A stretch of 64,000 bases of DNA from Saposhnikovia divaricata. Its lineage: Eukaryota > Streptophyta > Magnoliopsida > Apiales > Apiaceae. The position numbers were made by a program, and so were the translations under genes. The stretch covers positions 60,261,546-60,325,545 of the forward strand of contig CM071600.1 of the NCBI GenBank assembly GCA_036435485.1. The letters run 5' to 3'. Under the pieces are notes generated by a model, which did not search any database, was not told where the DNA came from, and worked only from the letters and a program-made list of their open reading frames with translations. Shown piece after piece: positions 1-9,730 of this stretch (position 1 is its first letter; each line of letters starts with the position of its first letter).

Positions 1-200
1 TTTATTAACTAGATATAAATTCTGTACTGTATTTGTAACAAACCCCTCAAGTTAATATAATTTTATATTCAACTTGAATTTTGTTTCATTTAATTCCGCT
101 CAAATTTGTCAAAATATAAATTAAATTATCCGGACAAATTTCGATAAAACAGTACTGTTTGTATTCAACCCCCCCTTCTACAAACAGATTGGACCTAACA
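1..200 (+). repeat. 5' LTR, last 200 bp
   Basis: This is the terminal part of the 5' LTR, ending in the canonical CA at 199-200. It is identical to the last 200 bp of the 3' LTR (12390-12589), including a seven-C run. The rest of this LTR, about 1.4 kb judged from the 3' copy, lies before the window. Confidence 0.95.
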
Positions 201-201
201 A

Positions 202-217
202 TTGGTATCCGAGCAGG
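202..217 (+). other. Primer-binding site (initiator tRNA-Met type)
   Basis: Directly after the LTR is TTGGTATCCGAGCAGG. It resembles the plant Copia primer-binding site complementary to the 3' end of initiator tRNA-Met (TGGTATCAGAGC core), with one difference inside the core. Confidence 0.8.
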
Positions 218-300
218 TTGGTTGATACACAAACCAAAGATTCCATTTTAATCAATTAAAAATCATCCCCGAATTTTTTAACTCTCTTAAAAAATTCATC

Positions 301-2604
301 ATGTCTTCTAAAGTCGGAACTGTGAAAATTCCCATATATGACAAAAACAGTTATGATATGTGGAAGAACAAAATGTTAATGTTCCTCGAGGTTGCAAATC
401 CTAAATACATGAAAGTCTTATCAGAAGGACCAATAATACCTTTTGGATTAACTCCTGAAGTTGTTACTGATGGAAAAGTTGTTACCCCTGCAAAGCTTGT
501 TCAAAAAGATTCTTCTGAATTCACTCTTGCTGAAAGAGAGGAAGCTGGACTTGACATTAATTTAAGACTGATTTTAATAGATTCTCTAGACTCTGTGATG
601 TACAGTCATGTGATTAACTGCAAGACAGCAAAGCACATGTGGGAAACCATTGCAACTGTGAATGAAGGAACAGAGGAAGTTAGGGAGAATCGACTGGAAA
701 TTCTGACATCTGAGTATGAACACTTTCGATCAGCATACAATGAAAGTATTCAAGATGTGTTTGAAAGATATAACAAACTTGTCAACAATTTACAGATGCA
801 TGGCAAGTACTACACTCAGAAAGAGATCAACAGAAAATTTCTACTGTCAATGCCTGTTCATCTAGAACATAGAATTACAGCTATCAGAGAGTCGAGGAAT
901 CTAAGTGAAATTACTGTAGAAAGACTCTTTGGTGTTTTAAAAACCTATGAACTGGAACAATCTCAACAAAAGGAGATTTATGGAAAAGGAAGAATTGCTA
1001 ATACTTCTACAGCTCTTATTGTTGAGAACAAACAGGAAGTGGAAGATAAGGTTATTCAACCCTGTAGTGTTGACAGTGGCAAGCTGGAAGTTGAAGTTGG
1101 TCAAACGAATGCTACTCCAGATGAAGGTGACTTCTATTCACTAGAAGAACTAGATCAGTTGGAAGATGAGTCCATGGCTTTGTTGGTAAGGAAATTCAGT
1201 AACTTCAGATTCAGGAAGAATCCCAAGTTCAGGTACAAATCTAATTATAACAGGTTCCAGAGAGGAGGTTCTTCATCCTCAAGTAACAGAGGAGGTTACA
1301 AAACTGGAACAGTTGAAAGAAGTAAAATTAGATGCTACAACTGTAATGAACTTGGATATTTCGCTACTGAATGTCAGAAGCCAAAACAAAACCAAAGAAA
1401 AGACTTTGGATCTGAGAAGAAGAAGACAGGAAGAGCCTATGTGGCTGCTGGAAAGAGTTGGGATGATACAGACTCTGAAGATGAAGAGTATGGCAATCTT
1501 GCCCTGATGGCAAAATCTGATAACTCCAGTGGTACATCATCTGAGGTATCATGTACTGAAAGTCAATATATTTATCAACTTACTGATACACTAGGTAATG
1601 CTAATAGAGAGATTGAAAGGCTAAATTTGTTAAATACAGATCTTAGTAATCAATTATCAGAATTACATGATGTACAAAATTGCCATGTAATACAAAAATC
1701 AGAAATAAGAATGCTAAAAGAACTTGAGAGGTCTCTAGCAGAGATAGTGGTTCAACAACGTGAAACAATAGCTGAACTAGAAATAAGGGTTAGTGCTACT
1801 TCTAATTCTTGTAAAGTGGCTAAAGAGTTGTTTAACCAACAAGCAATTAATCAAACCGTAGGAATTGGGTTTGATTATAATGAAGCTATTGGACGAAAAA
1901 GCATTAATACTCCTAATCGTGTCAGTGCTGTAGATAGGGGTATACCATTAGTGCTTAAGAGTGTTAGTAACCCACTCTTTAAGAAATCCATAGCAGAACC
2001 CTTGGATACAACATCTTTAATCATTAAGGAAGAGATGCGCATTGAGGATGTAGCTAATGGCGTAGTCTTAGAAAGTAATCAAGTTGTTAAAAATGATAAA
2101 GATAGAAAGACTGTGTTTGTAAAAGCAGAAAGAGATGGTGAGTCTACTAGTTCATTGAAAACTAGTAACAGAAGTAACAACATGAATAAATGCAACAACA
2201 AATCTACCATGCATTCTATTCCTGTTATTGATACTGCTCATAAGAAATGTGATGCTGCTAATTGCATGTCTTGTGCTTTTAATATAATGTCTGCTTACTT
2301 TAACGGTAATCATGCATGTGTTGATAAGAATGCTCCTAGACAGCAGATGAACAGAAATAAACATGTAAGATCCAGGACTGTAACATCACCTAATTCTAAG
2401 ATTAGGACCCCAAGTCCTTCTCAGGATATGGTGAAGACATGGTTACCCAAGCTGAAACCAAAACAAGTTAAAGCTGTTTACAGGGTTAAATGTCCAGTAC
2501 CTAAAGAAAATGTTATTAAAATAAAAAGTGTTGCTTTGCCTGATAAAGGTCAATTCTTTAAGTACTCCGGACCCAATCAAATTTGGGTTCCGAAGAAAGT
2601 CTAA
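301..2604 (+). CDS. gag: Sirevirus Gag polyprotein (767 aa)
   Basis: Structural Gag that should form the cytoplasmic particle packaging the element RNA. The N-terminal half (about residues 1-230) has the Copia Gag/UBN2-like pattern, including a W-K-N-K-M motif near residue 22 and a M-W-E-T motif near 113. A basic Ser/Arg/Gly-rich stretch (about 300-340) precedes a zinc knuckle near residues 348-361. The knuckle reads C-x2-C-x4-Y-x4-C: tyrosine (codon TAT) stands where the family has histidine. A long charged coiled-coil-like region follows. The ATG at 301 is the first in the leader and is about 100 bp behind the LTR. The stop at 2602-2604 overlaps the pol frame, which is shifted by -1. Otherwise intact. 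Confidence 0.9.
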   Translation: MSSKVGTVKIPIYDKNSYDMWKNKMLMFLEVANPKYMKVLSEGPIIPFGLTPEVVTDGKVVTPAKLVQKDSSEFTLAEREEAGLDINLRLILIDSLDSVMYSHVINCKTAKHMWETIATVNEGTEEVRENRLEILTSEYEHFRSAYNESIQDVFERYNKLVNNLQMHGKYYTQKEINRKFLLSMPVHLEHRITAIRESRNLSEITVERLFGVLKTYELEQSQQKEIYGKGRIANTSTALIVENKQEVEDKVIQPCSVDSGKLEVEVGQTNATPDEGDFYSLEELDQLEDESMALLVRKFSNFRFRKNPKFRYKSNYNRFQRGGSSSSSNRGGYKTGTVERSKIRCYNCNELGYFATECQKPKQNQRKDFGSEKKKTGRAYVAAGKSWDDTDSEDEEYGNLALMAKSDNSSGTSSEVSCTESQYIYQLTDTLGNANREIERLNLLNTDLSNQLSELHDVQNCHVIQKSEIRMLKELERSLAEIVVQQRETIAELEIRVSATSNSCKVAKELFNQQAINQTVGIGFDYNEAIGRKSINTPNRVSAVDRGIPLVLKSVSNPLFKKSIAEPLDTTSLIIKEEMRIEDVANGVVLESNQVVKNDKDRKTVFVKAERDGESTSSLKTSNRSNNMNKCNNKSTMHSIPVIDTAHKKCDAANCMSCAFNIMSAYFNGNHACVDKNAPRQQMNRNKHVRSRTVTSPNSKIRTPSPSQDMVKTWLPKLKPKQVKAVYRVKCPVPKENVIKIKSVALPDKGQFFKYSGPNQIWVPKKV

Positions 2605-5600
2605 CCAATTTGTCATTGCAGGGTGTGAAACAGGTTGAACGAGTCATGTGGATTCTGGACAGTGGATGTTCAAGGCATATGACCGGAGATAAAGCCCTGC
2701 TGACAAATGTGGTGGAGAAGGCTGGCCCAGTCGTTACCTTTGGAGATAACAGCAAAGGTAAAACTGATGGATATGGCAGATTAGAAGCTGGAAATGTTAT
2801 CGTTGAAGATGTCTCTTTTGTGAACGGCCTTGAGCACAATTTGCTCAGTATTAGTCAATTCTGTGATAGAGGTTATGAAGTGCATTTCAACAAGAATAAT
2901 TGTCTAATATCACACAAGAGAAATGAAAGGCCGCAGTTGACTGGAGTAAGAAAAGGAAACTTGTACATAGCCAATATGAACTCTGGAAGCACAGAAGAAA
3001 TTAGATGTTTTTATTCAAAGGCATCTACTGATGAAAGTTGGTTATGGCACAAGAAACTTTCTCACCTAAATTTCAAAACAATGAATTCTCTAGTGAAAAG
3101 AGAGTTGGTGAGAGGTTTACCTTCGATTGAATTTACTCAGGAAGGTCTATGTGATGCTTGTCAAAAAGGGAAGTTAAAAAGGGCAACTCACAGGAGCACT
3201 AACATATCATCAATAACTGAACCATTACAACTTCTCCATATGGATTTGTTTGGTCCAGTTAGTGTGATGTCCATGTCAAGAAAAAGATATGCTCTTGTGA
3301 TTGTTGATGATTTCTCAAAATTCACATGGGTACTATTTCTGAACTCAAAAGATGAAACTCCACAACTGGTAGTTGATCACATTAAGTTAATTGAGCTGGA
3401 TTCTAATCGTCCAGTAAGAGCTATAAGGTCAGACAATGGAACTGAATTCAAGAATGCAGTTCTGAATGACTTTTGCACTGAAAAGGGTATAACTAGACAG
3501 TACTCGGCTCCCAGAACTCCTCAGCAAAATGGGGTAGTTGAAAGAAAGAATAGAACCTTGATTGAAGCTGCACGTACTATGCTAAGTGAATCAAGGCTTC
3601 CATTGAGCTTTTGGGCTGAAGCTGTCAACACTGCATGCTATACTCAGAATCGTACTCTTATCAATAAAGACTTAATGAAGACACCATATGAAGCTCTACA
3701 TGACAAGAAACCAACTCTCAAGTACTTCCATGTATTTGGGACAAAATGCTTTGTGTTGAAAGAAGGAGAAGATCAAGGTGGTAAATTTGAAGAAAAAGCA
3801 CATGAAGCAATATTTATCGGTTACACTAGAAGAGCCTACAAGGTGTATCTTATTGATCAACAGAAAACTATGGAAAGTGTCAATGTTACATTTGATGACA
3901 CAAAACTCCCAAGTATCCAAAATGAAGATCCATCTGAAAAGCTTAAGTTTGATGACATGTCAGACTCAGATTCAGATGATGACAATCAACCTGAAGTTGT
4001 TGCTGATAATAATAATCCAAATGTTGGTGGTAATGATCAAGGTGATGCTGGTGAAAACAATGATAACTTTCAAGACACCACTAATACTCTTGAACCATCA
4101 ACAAGTCAAACTGGCAACAACTCAGGGGGAGATAATGAAGGGTCAACAAGTCATACTCAACATCATACTGAAGAACAAGGCGAATCGTCAAGATCAATTC
4201 TTCCCAGACAAAATGTTTGGAATAGAGCTCATCCTTTTGAGCTGATTCTTGGTGATCCAGATGTTGGTGTGAAAACAAGAAGAGCTTATCAGAATCAATG
4301 TAACTATTCTGGGTTCCTGTCTGTCATGGAACCTAAGAAAGTAGAAGAAGCTCTATCTGATCCTGATTGGGTGATTGCTATGCAAGATGAACTCAATCAA
4401 TTTAAGCAACTAGAAGTATGGAAGCTGGTGCCCAGACCTAAAGATAGAAAAGTGGTGGACACAAGATGGGTATTCAGAAACAAACTAGATGAAGATGGCA
4501 CTGTGATAAGAAACAAAGCAAGACTGGTAGCTAAAGGTTATTCTCAAGCTGAAGGCATTGATTATGACGAGACCTATGCTCCAGTGGCAAGACTTGAGGC
4601 CATCAGAATATTCTTGGCATATGCATCCTATTCAAAATTCAAAGTTTATCAAATGGATGTCAAGAGTGCCTTTCTGAATGGTAAGCTAGATGAAGAAGTG
4701 TATGTAGAACAGCCTCCTGGTTTTGAAGATCAAGATCATCTGGACTATGTTTACTTTCTTTACAAAGCTATCTATGGTCTTAAGCAAGCTCCAAGAAAAT
4801 GGTATGACACTCTTTCTGAATTTCTAATAGAAAATGGTTTTATAAGAGGTGTCATAGACAAAACTCTCTTCACTAAAAGACATAAGAATGATATAATACT
4901 AGTCCAAGTCTATGTGGACGATATTATATTTGGGTCTACTAATGAGCTTCTATGCAAGAAGTTTTCTAAGTTAATGCAGGGTAGGTTTGAAATGAGCATG
5001 ATGGGAGAACTGAAATTCTTTCTTGGATTACAAATAAGTCAGAGACAAGATGGAATATTTATTTGTCAATCTAAGTACATCAAGGAACTCCTCAAGAAAT
5101 ATCACATGGAGGAGTGCTCATCAGCAAAGACACCATCAACTATAGCTGTCAAAATTGGTTTATGTGAAAGTTCTGCCAAGGTAGATATCACAGGCTATAG
5201 AGGTATGATTGGCTCTTTGCTTTACCTAACTGCTAGTAGACCAGATATAATGTTTGCCACATGCTTGTGTGCAAGGTTTCAAGCGAACCCTAAAGAAATA
5301 CATCTCACTGCTGTCAAAAGAATCTTAAGATATCTAAAGGGTACGCCTAATTTAGGCATCTGGTACCCTAATGAATCTGGTTTTACTTTAATTGGATATA
5401 CAGATTCTGACTATGCAGGAAGTGTTATAGACAGGAAAAGTACATCTGGGAGTTGCCAATACCTAGGTGGAAGACTGGTATCTTGGTTCAGTAAGAAACA
5501 GCAAACAGTTTCCAACTCTACAGCCGAAGCTGAATATATAGCTGCTGGAAGCTGTTGTGCTCAGATCTTATGGATTAGGAATCAATTAATGGACTATGGC

Positions 5601-5861
5601 ATTGTATTGGAAAATATCCCTATTTTATGTGATAATACAAGTGCCATAGCAATCGCCAGCAATCCTGTGCAGCACTCAAGGACAAAGCACATTGACATAA
5701 GGTATCATTTTATAAGAGAGCATGTAATGAATGGTACAGTGGAACTACTATTTGTAGGCTCTGGAGATCAAACTGCAGATATTTTTACTAAGTCGCTTAA
5801 TGAATCCTCATTCACTAGAATTGTTAGTGAATTGGGTATGTTAAACAGTCCTAGTAATTAA
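2562..5861 (+). CDS. pol: Sirevirus Pol polyprotein: protease, integrase, RT, RNase H
   Basis: The open frame begins after a stop at 2559-2561, in the -1 frame relative to Gag. No ATG comes before the protease, so translation must depend on frameshifting, read-through or an alternative RNA. Visible in order: aspartic protease with D-S-G (about 2658); GAG-pre-integrase zinc region H-x4-H...C-x2-C; integrase core with DLFGP Asp, RSDNGTEF Asp and the VVERKNRTL Glu; RT with QMDVKSAFLNG and the catalytic YVDD (about 4914); Copia RNase H with YTDSDYAG, AEAEYIA and the C-terminal ADIFTKSL. All catalytic residues I can see are present and there is no internal stop across about 1,090 codons. The order IN-RT-RH marks it as Copia. 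Confidence 0.93.
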   Translation, partial: VLRTQSNLGSEESLTNLSLQGVKQVERVMWILDSGCSRHMTGDKALLTNVVEKAGPVVTFGDNSKGKTDGYGRLEAGNVIVEDVSFVNGLEHNLLSISQFCDRGYEVHFNKNNCLISHKRNERPQLTGVRKGNLYIANMNSGSTEEIRCFYSKASTDESWLWHKKLSHLNFKTMNSLVKRELVRGLPSIEFTQEGLCDACQKGKLKRATHRSTNISSITEPLQLLHMDLFGPVSVMSMSRKRYALVIVDDFSKFTWVLFLNSKDETPQLVVDHIKLIELDSNRPVRAIRSDNGTEFKNAVLNDFCTEKGITRQYSAPRTPQQNGVVERKNRTLIEAARTMLSESRLPLSFWAEAVNTACYTQNRTLINKDLMKTPYEALHDKKPTLKYFHVFGTKCFVLKEGEDQGGKFEEKAHEAIFIGYTRRAYKVYLIDQQKTMESVNVTFDDTKLPSIQNEDPSEKLKFDDMSDSDSDDDNQPEVVADNNNPNVGGNDQGDAGENNDNFQDTTNTLEPSTSQTGNNSGGDNEGSTSHTQHHTEEQGESSRSILPRQNVWNRAHPFELILGDPDVGVKTRRAYQNQCNYSGFLSVMEPKKVEEALSDPDWVIAMQDELNQFKQLEVWKLVPRPKDRKVVDTRWVFRNKLDEDGTVIRNKARLVAKGYSQAEGIDYDETYAPVARLEAIRIFLAYASYSKFKVYQMDVKSAFLNGKLDEEVYVEQPPGFEDQDHLDYVYFLYKAIYGLKQAPRKWYDTLSEFLIENGFIRGVIDKTLFTKRHKNDIILVQVYVDDIIFGSTNELLCKKFSKLMQGRFEMSMMGELKFFLGLQISQRQDGIFICQSKYIKELLKKYHMEECSSAKTPSTIAVKIGLCESSAKVDITGYRGMIGSLLYLTASRPDIMFATCLCARFQANPKEIHLTAVKRILRYLKGTPNLGIWYPNESGFTLIGYTDSDYAGSVIDRKSTSGSCQYLGGRLVSWFSKKQQTVSNSTAEAEYIAAGSCCAQILWIRNQLMDYGIVLENIPILCDNTSAIAIASNPVQHSRTKHIDIRYHFIREHVMNGTVELLFVGSGDQTADIFTKSLNESSFTRIVSELGMLNSPSN

Positions 5862-7228
5862 TACTGTTAATATCTGAAATTTGATCTTTAATAATTTTGC
5901 AAGTGATTATTCTGTGAATATTTGTTGTTTGAAATCACTTGTATAATTATTTTACCAACTAATTTTCTTGCTTGTTTAGTTATTTTTCACTTTGTTTATT
6001 CATATTATTTAATACTCCATATTTCTATATTTTTAGAATATTTGTAGATATTTATTTCTATTTTAATAATTATTTTATTAAATGTTTTGTAATGTTTGTC
6101 CTTTTGTTATTTAAATTTGTTCTCGTAAAAAGATTAATCCATGTTTCTGTAAAATATTTATTTTTAGTATTTTTAATAATATTAGAGTGTATTTTAATTG
6201 GATTAATTTTGCACATTATTTGTATTTTATTAGCATTTTAGTTAGCAGTTTAATTAATTGTTATGATTGTGATTATCATATCAAGACAATCGCCAAGACA
6301 ATCCACAGATTGTCTTGGAAGGTTATTTTGTTGTTAATAAAATATTTTTCAGATTTTTATTATGTTTTCATTTTATTTTTACTCAAAACAAACGATTGTC
6401 TTGATAGTTTTGAACTACCAAGACAATCGGCAAGACAATCAACTGATTGTCTTGGAGTATTTTTCTTTACTTTCAAAATTAAAAAAAAAAAAAAAATGTG
6501 TGTGTAAATTTGTTGATTATTCTGTTAAATAATTGATTGTCTTGAGAGTATTTATACTAACAAGACAATCGGCAAGACAATCAAACCGATTGTCTTGTAG
6601 TGTTAGTATTTATTTTAATAAAAATAAAAATAAAAAAATTGTTTTCATTTTCTTTTATTTATTAGAATTGTAAACGATTGTCTTGATAGTATTTACACTA
6701 CCAAGACAATCGGCAAGACAATCAACCCGATTGTCTTGTAGTGTTATTTTGTACTTAACAAAATAAAAACAGAAATCACAATCTCAAACATCACTCAATA
6801 CAATCAATACTCTCGTGTCTTTACACAGAGTTTTCTTTATATATACATACAATACACACGTTTTTTTAAAGAAACGCTGCTCGATTTTTTCTCAACAAAA
6901 CTGAAATCCAAGAACAGATTCGAATAGATCGTGTGATTGTCTTTCTTTTGAACCGATCAGTTTCGAATTTGGTTATAGTTTCTGAAAATCAATTTTCAAA
7001 AAGTTGAATCGGATTTTACAAGTTTTAAGAGTTTCAGATTTTTTCTGAGAAATCTAAAAATAGATTGAGACTCCCAGTGATCAAGAGAACAGCATATAAA
7101 TTTTTGGGATTTTTCTGACAACTTTGAATTAATTCGAATTTTTAATTAATTTTAATTAATTATTAATTCTGAAAATTTTCGAATTGTTTTAATTTTCTTA
7201 AAATTAAAGTGTGTTTTTGTATTTAAAA
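5862..7228 (+). promoter_or_regulatory. Pol-ORF3 spacer with palindromic array and TATA box
   Basis: A 1.37-kb non-coding, T-rich spacer. Positions 6282-6739 hold four hairpin-like clusters built from CAAGACAATC and its complement GATTGTCTTG. A TATATATA box follows at 6838-6845, then an AT-rich leader of nearly 400 bp to the ORF3 ATG at 7229. The 3' LTR has the same order: array, then TATATAA at 12111, then leader. This suggests a second internal promoter for ORF3. The promoter role is inference from that parallel; the repeats and TATA box are seen directly. Confidence 0.6.
6282..6739. repeat. Short palindromic repeat array (CAAGACAATC family), internal
   Basis: Four clusters, at about 6282-6320, 6393-6455, 6534-6599 and 6673-6739. 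Each combines two direct CAAGACAATC copies with an inverted GATTGTCTTG, and three have another GATTGTCTTG upstream, so each can fold into a stem-loop. They are spaced about 140 bp apart by T-rich sequence. The same motif fills part of the LTR. Confidence 0.9.
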
Positions 7229-9730
7229 ATGGCTGATAATTTTGAGATAATGAAACATAATTTGGTTGGCTATTTTAATCCGAACGATTGTCCCTACGAT
7301 CGATTTAGGCCTTGGATACGATTTTTGAATGACGATTCAATTATCCGAACTGCCATTTCGATTGAAGCCCCAATTAAGATAGGACCACTGAGATTGATTT
7401 GCACAGAATCTGTGGTGTCTGAAGACTTGACCTCATTCTCGTTTGATTTTGATGGTACACACCACGTCGTGACAGAATCAACCCTAACTACTGTTTTGGG
7501 TCTCCCGGCGGATAATTATGATCCATTTCCAACCAGTGAGCAACTCTATCAATTCTTCATTGATATTAATTATCATGGAGTAATTGATATGAACAACCTG
7601 AGCAAAAGGAATCTGGTTCAACCATGGGATGCATTCTTCGACACGATCTCCAAGGTATTTGCTAATTCAGCCAGAGGTAATTTTCACTTACTCACCTCTA
7701 TGTTACAAACTATTGGTTATGCTGTTGCTAACAACCGTAGAATCAATATTGGTAATCTACTTTGGAATACTATTATTAACAGGATTGTTAAGGCCAGAAA
7801 GGATTTTGATGAGGGTAAGAAAGTTCTATGTTATTATCCTAGATTTTTAACTCTGATATTTAATCATCTTGTTCCTGTTGGTCAACAAACAGTTTTTAGG
7901 AATGACAACCCTATGGTATCAGGCAGGCAAACCAAGAAAATATTCACTAGCCTTGATACACATAGAAAGTTGATAAATGTGCCAGTGTATATTACACCAT
8001 ATTTATCTAACTTCATAAATCTACCTGTCATTCCTCGACTTTTGAATGCAACTGAACCTGAACATCAAGATGTACCTGTCCCTGAACATCAACATCAAAT
8101 AGAACAATCTATTCCTTCAGGTACAGCTACTGCATCAATGGAGCAGGTATTACCTTCTATCTCTCAAACTGTTTCTGGAGCCCAAGTGGCTGATAGGTCA
8201 GACCAAGAGGTTGTAGAACCACAGCCTCTATCCCAGGTCTTAGAGCCAAACACTATGTCTAACCAAATCTCTAAACCTAAAGCCAGAAGCAAGTTGATGA
8301 CAAAAAGAGCTGATAGAAGAAGTGATGATGTGAGTGATCCCACAGCTCTGCCTCCACCAAAGAAGAGAAGAAACCTATTACTTGAGGCATCTGTAAGCCC
8401 ATCCATTTCTTCCCAACAGGATTTGGACATTGAAATGGCCGATGAACTGTTACTAATTTCATCCTCTCAACAGGATGCAATTATTGAATTTCGCCAAAGG
8501 GCCGTGGCACCTTGTACAGAGTCAAGCACACCTCTATTACTCACAATGGGGGAAAACATTAACTTAGAATCTGATGTTGCTAAGGACACTGAGCAAGGAG
8601 TGCACGATAGGATTGTTACTGTGCCTACCATTGTTACGGTAGAAGAGCCTTCACAGGCTTCAGAGGGAAATCTTGACTCTCTGCCAAGTATAATAGAGTC
8701 ATCATCTCCCCTCCCAGGAGGAACATTCCTGGCTCCCTCAAGGGATTCTTCACTCGCAGATTTATCTGGTGAAAGTGAAAGGCAACTTAGTCATCCTATC
8801 ACTGAAGAAATTCAGTTATCAAATCCAAATGAATTGATAGAGATGACTGAGGATTGGGAATTGCGAACTCCCATTGCACCACCACTGACCTCTCCAGAAG
8901 AGGCTAGGGTGATTTCTTATGCAGGTACAGCTCAAGGAAAGGAGCTAGTGTTGAGTGATGTGAGGACCACCTTAAATATGAGTGAAACACATGCACGAAA
9001 GGAGAGTGACATATCCTTGAGTGAACATCAGGTGAGTGCACACACTGACACAAACACTTTGTCTCTAATGGCTCAAATCAAAGAACTGCAAAAGAAATTG
9101 ATGGAAACTGAGGCTGAAAAACAAGTTTTGAAAGCACAAGTGGATGAACGGTCTTCTTCTTCCACCTCTGTCAACAATCAGCTCATGATCATTCGTGACG
9201 ATGTCCACAATATAAAGACTACACTCACTCCAGCAATCAATACATTGATACAATCAAACTCCCAGGCATCTACAGAAAGAACAGACATACTAAATGCTAT
9301 TGACAGACTCTCTAATAGGGTGGATGAACTTCAAGTGGAAATGCATGAATCTGCTCAATCATATGCTACAACTTTTGCAAATCTTGAAGAGAAGTATGAT
9401 TACATGTTTGAAGGACTTGATCATCTTTACAAAATTGTTAAACCTACTCATAATATCACACCAGAACAAAGAGCATACTTTGAAGACTATGATGATGATA
9501 ATGAGGGGGATAATGATGCAAATAGGGAGCTTGACAGTCAACGGAAGTCTGTAGAGGATTCCTCAACTAAGGGGGAGAAGTCTGGAGATGGAACAGGTAA
9601 GTCTGGAGGAGAAGCAGGAGGTAGTAAGTCACAAGGGAGGCATAAGGAGAAGTCTACCAAGGGAAAAGAAAAAGCTCATGATCAGGATGCATTTGAGTTT
9701 GATTTTGATCTCAGGAATAGTAAATTTTGA
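7229..9730 (+). CDS. Sirevirus accessory ORF3, first frame (833 aa as an unspliced ORF)
   Basis: Extra ORF downstream of pol, in the position called env-like in Sireviruses. The open frame extends upstream to 7211 but that begins with GTG; the first ATG is at 7229. The N-terminal ~260 residues look globular and resemble the uncharacterised 'putative plant transposon protein' type. The middle is low-complexity, Ser/Glu-rich, with a basic KKRR patch near residue 380. Residues ~610-710 are heptad-rich and probably coiled coil. The C-terminus is Asp-rich, then Gly/Lys/Ser-rich. I see no signal peptide or membrane segment, so an envelope role is not supported. A consensus 5' splice site (CAG|GTAAGT) lies at 9596/9597; splicing to 9714 would continue in frame into the next ORF. 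Confidence 0.8.
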   Translation: MADNFEIMKHNLVGYFNPNDCPYDRFRPWIRFLNDDSIIRTAISIEAPIKIGPLRLICTESVVSEDLTSFSFDFDGTHHVVTESTLTTVLGLPADNYDPFPTSEQLYQFFIDINYHGVIDMNNLSKRNLVQPWDAFFDTISKVFANSARGNFHLLTSMLQTIGYAVANNRRINIGNLLWNTIINRIVKARKDFDEGKKVLCYYPRFLTLIFNHLVPVGQQTVFRNDNPMVSGRQTKKIFTSLDTHRKLINVPVYITPYLSNFINLPVIPRLLNATEPEHQDVPVPEHQHQIEQSIPSGTATASMEQVLPSISQTVSGAQVADRSDQEVVEPQPLSQVLEPNTMSNQISKPKARSKLMTKRADRRSDDVSDPTALPPPKKRRNLLLEASVSPSISSQQDLDIEMADELLLISSSQQDAIIEFRQRAVAPCTESSTPLLLTMGENINLESDVAKDTEQGVHDRIVTVPTIVTVEEPSQASEGNLDSLPSIIESSSPLPGGTFLAPSRDSSLADLSGESERQLSHPITEEIQLSNPNELIEMTEDWELRTPIAPPLTSPEEARVISYAGTAQGKELVLSDVRTTLNMSETHARKESDISLSEHQVSAHTDTNTLSLMAQIKELQKKLMETEAEKQVLKAQVDERSSSSTSVNNQLMIIRDDVHNIKTTLTPAINTLIQSNSQASTERTDILNAIDRLSNRVDELQVEMHESAQSYATTFANLEEKYDYMFEGLDHLYKIVKPTHNITPEQRAYFEDYDDDNEGDNDANRELDSQRKSVEDSSTKGEKSGDGTGKSGGEAGGSKSQGRHKEKSTKGKEKAHDQDAFEFDFDLRNSKF
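9597..9714 (+). other. Predicted 118-nt intron inside ORF3
   Basis: The 5' site is a perfect plant consensus, CAG|GTAAGT. The 3' site is a pyrimidine-containing ...GATCTCAG. Removing 118 nt (not a multiple of three) carries the reading frame exactly from the first ORF3 frame into the second. The splice signals and frame are read from sequence; use of the intron is inferred. Confidence 0.6.

Noticed and set aside
5972..6507. Small hydrophobic ORFs in the pol-ORF3 spacer as membrane proteins
   Set aside because: Low-complexity T-rich DNA gives Phe/Leu/Ile-rich translations; there is no supporting context.
6282..6739. CRISPR-like regularly spaced repeats
   Set aside because: The repeats are palindromic retrotransposon motifs in mixed orientation with T-rich spacers in a plant element; the same motif fills the LTR. 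No cas genes and not a prokaryote.
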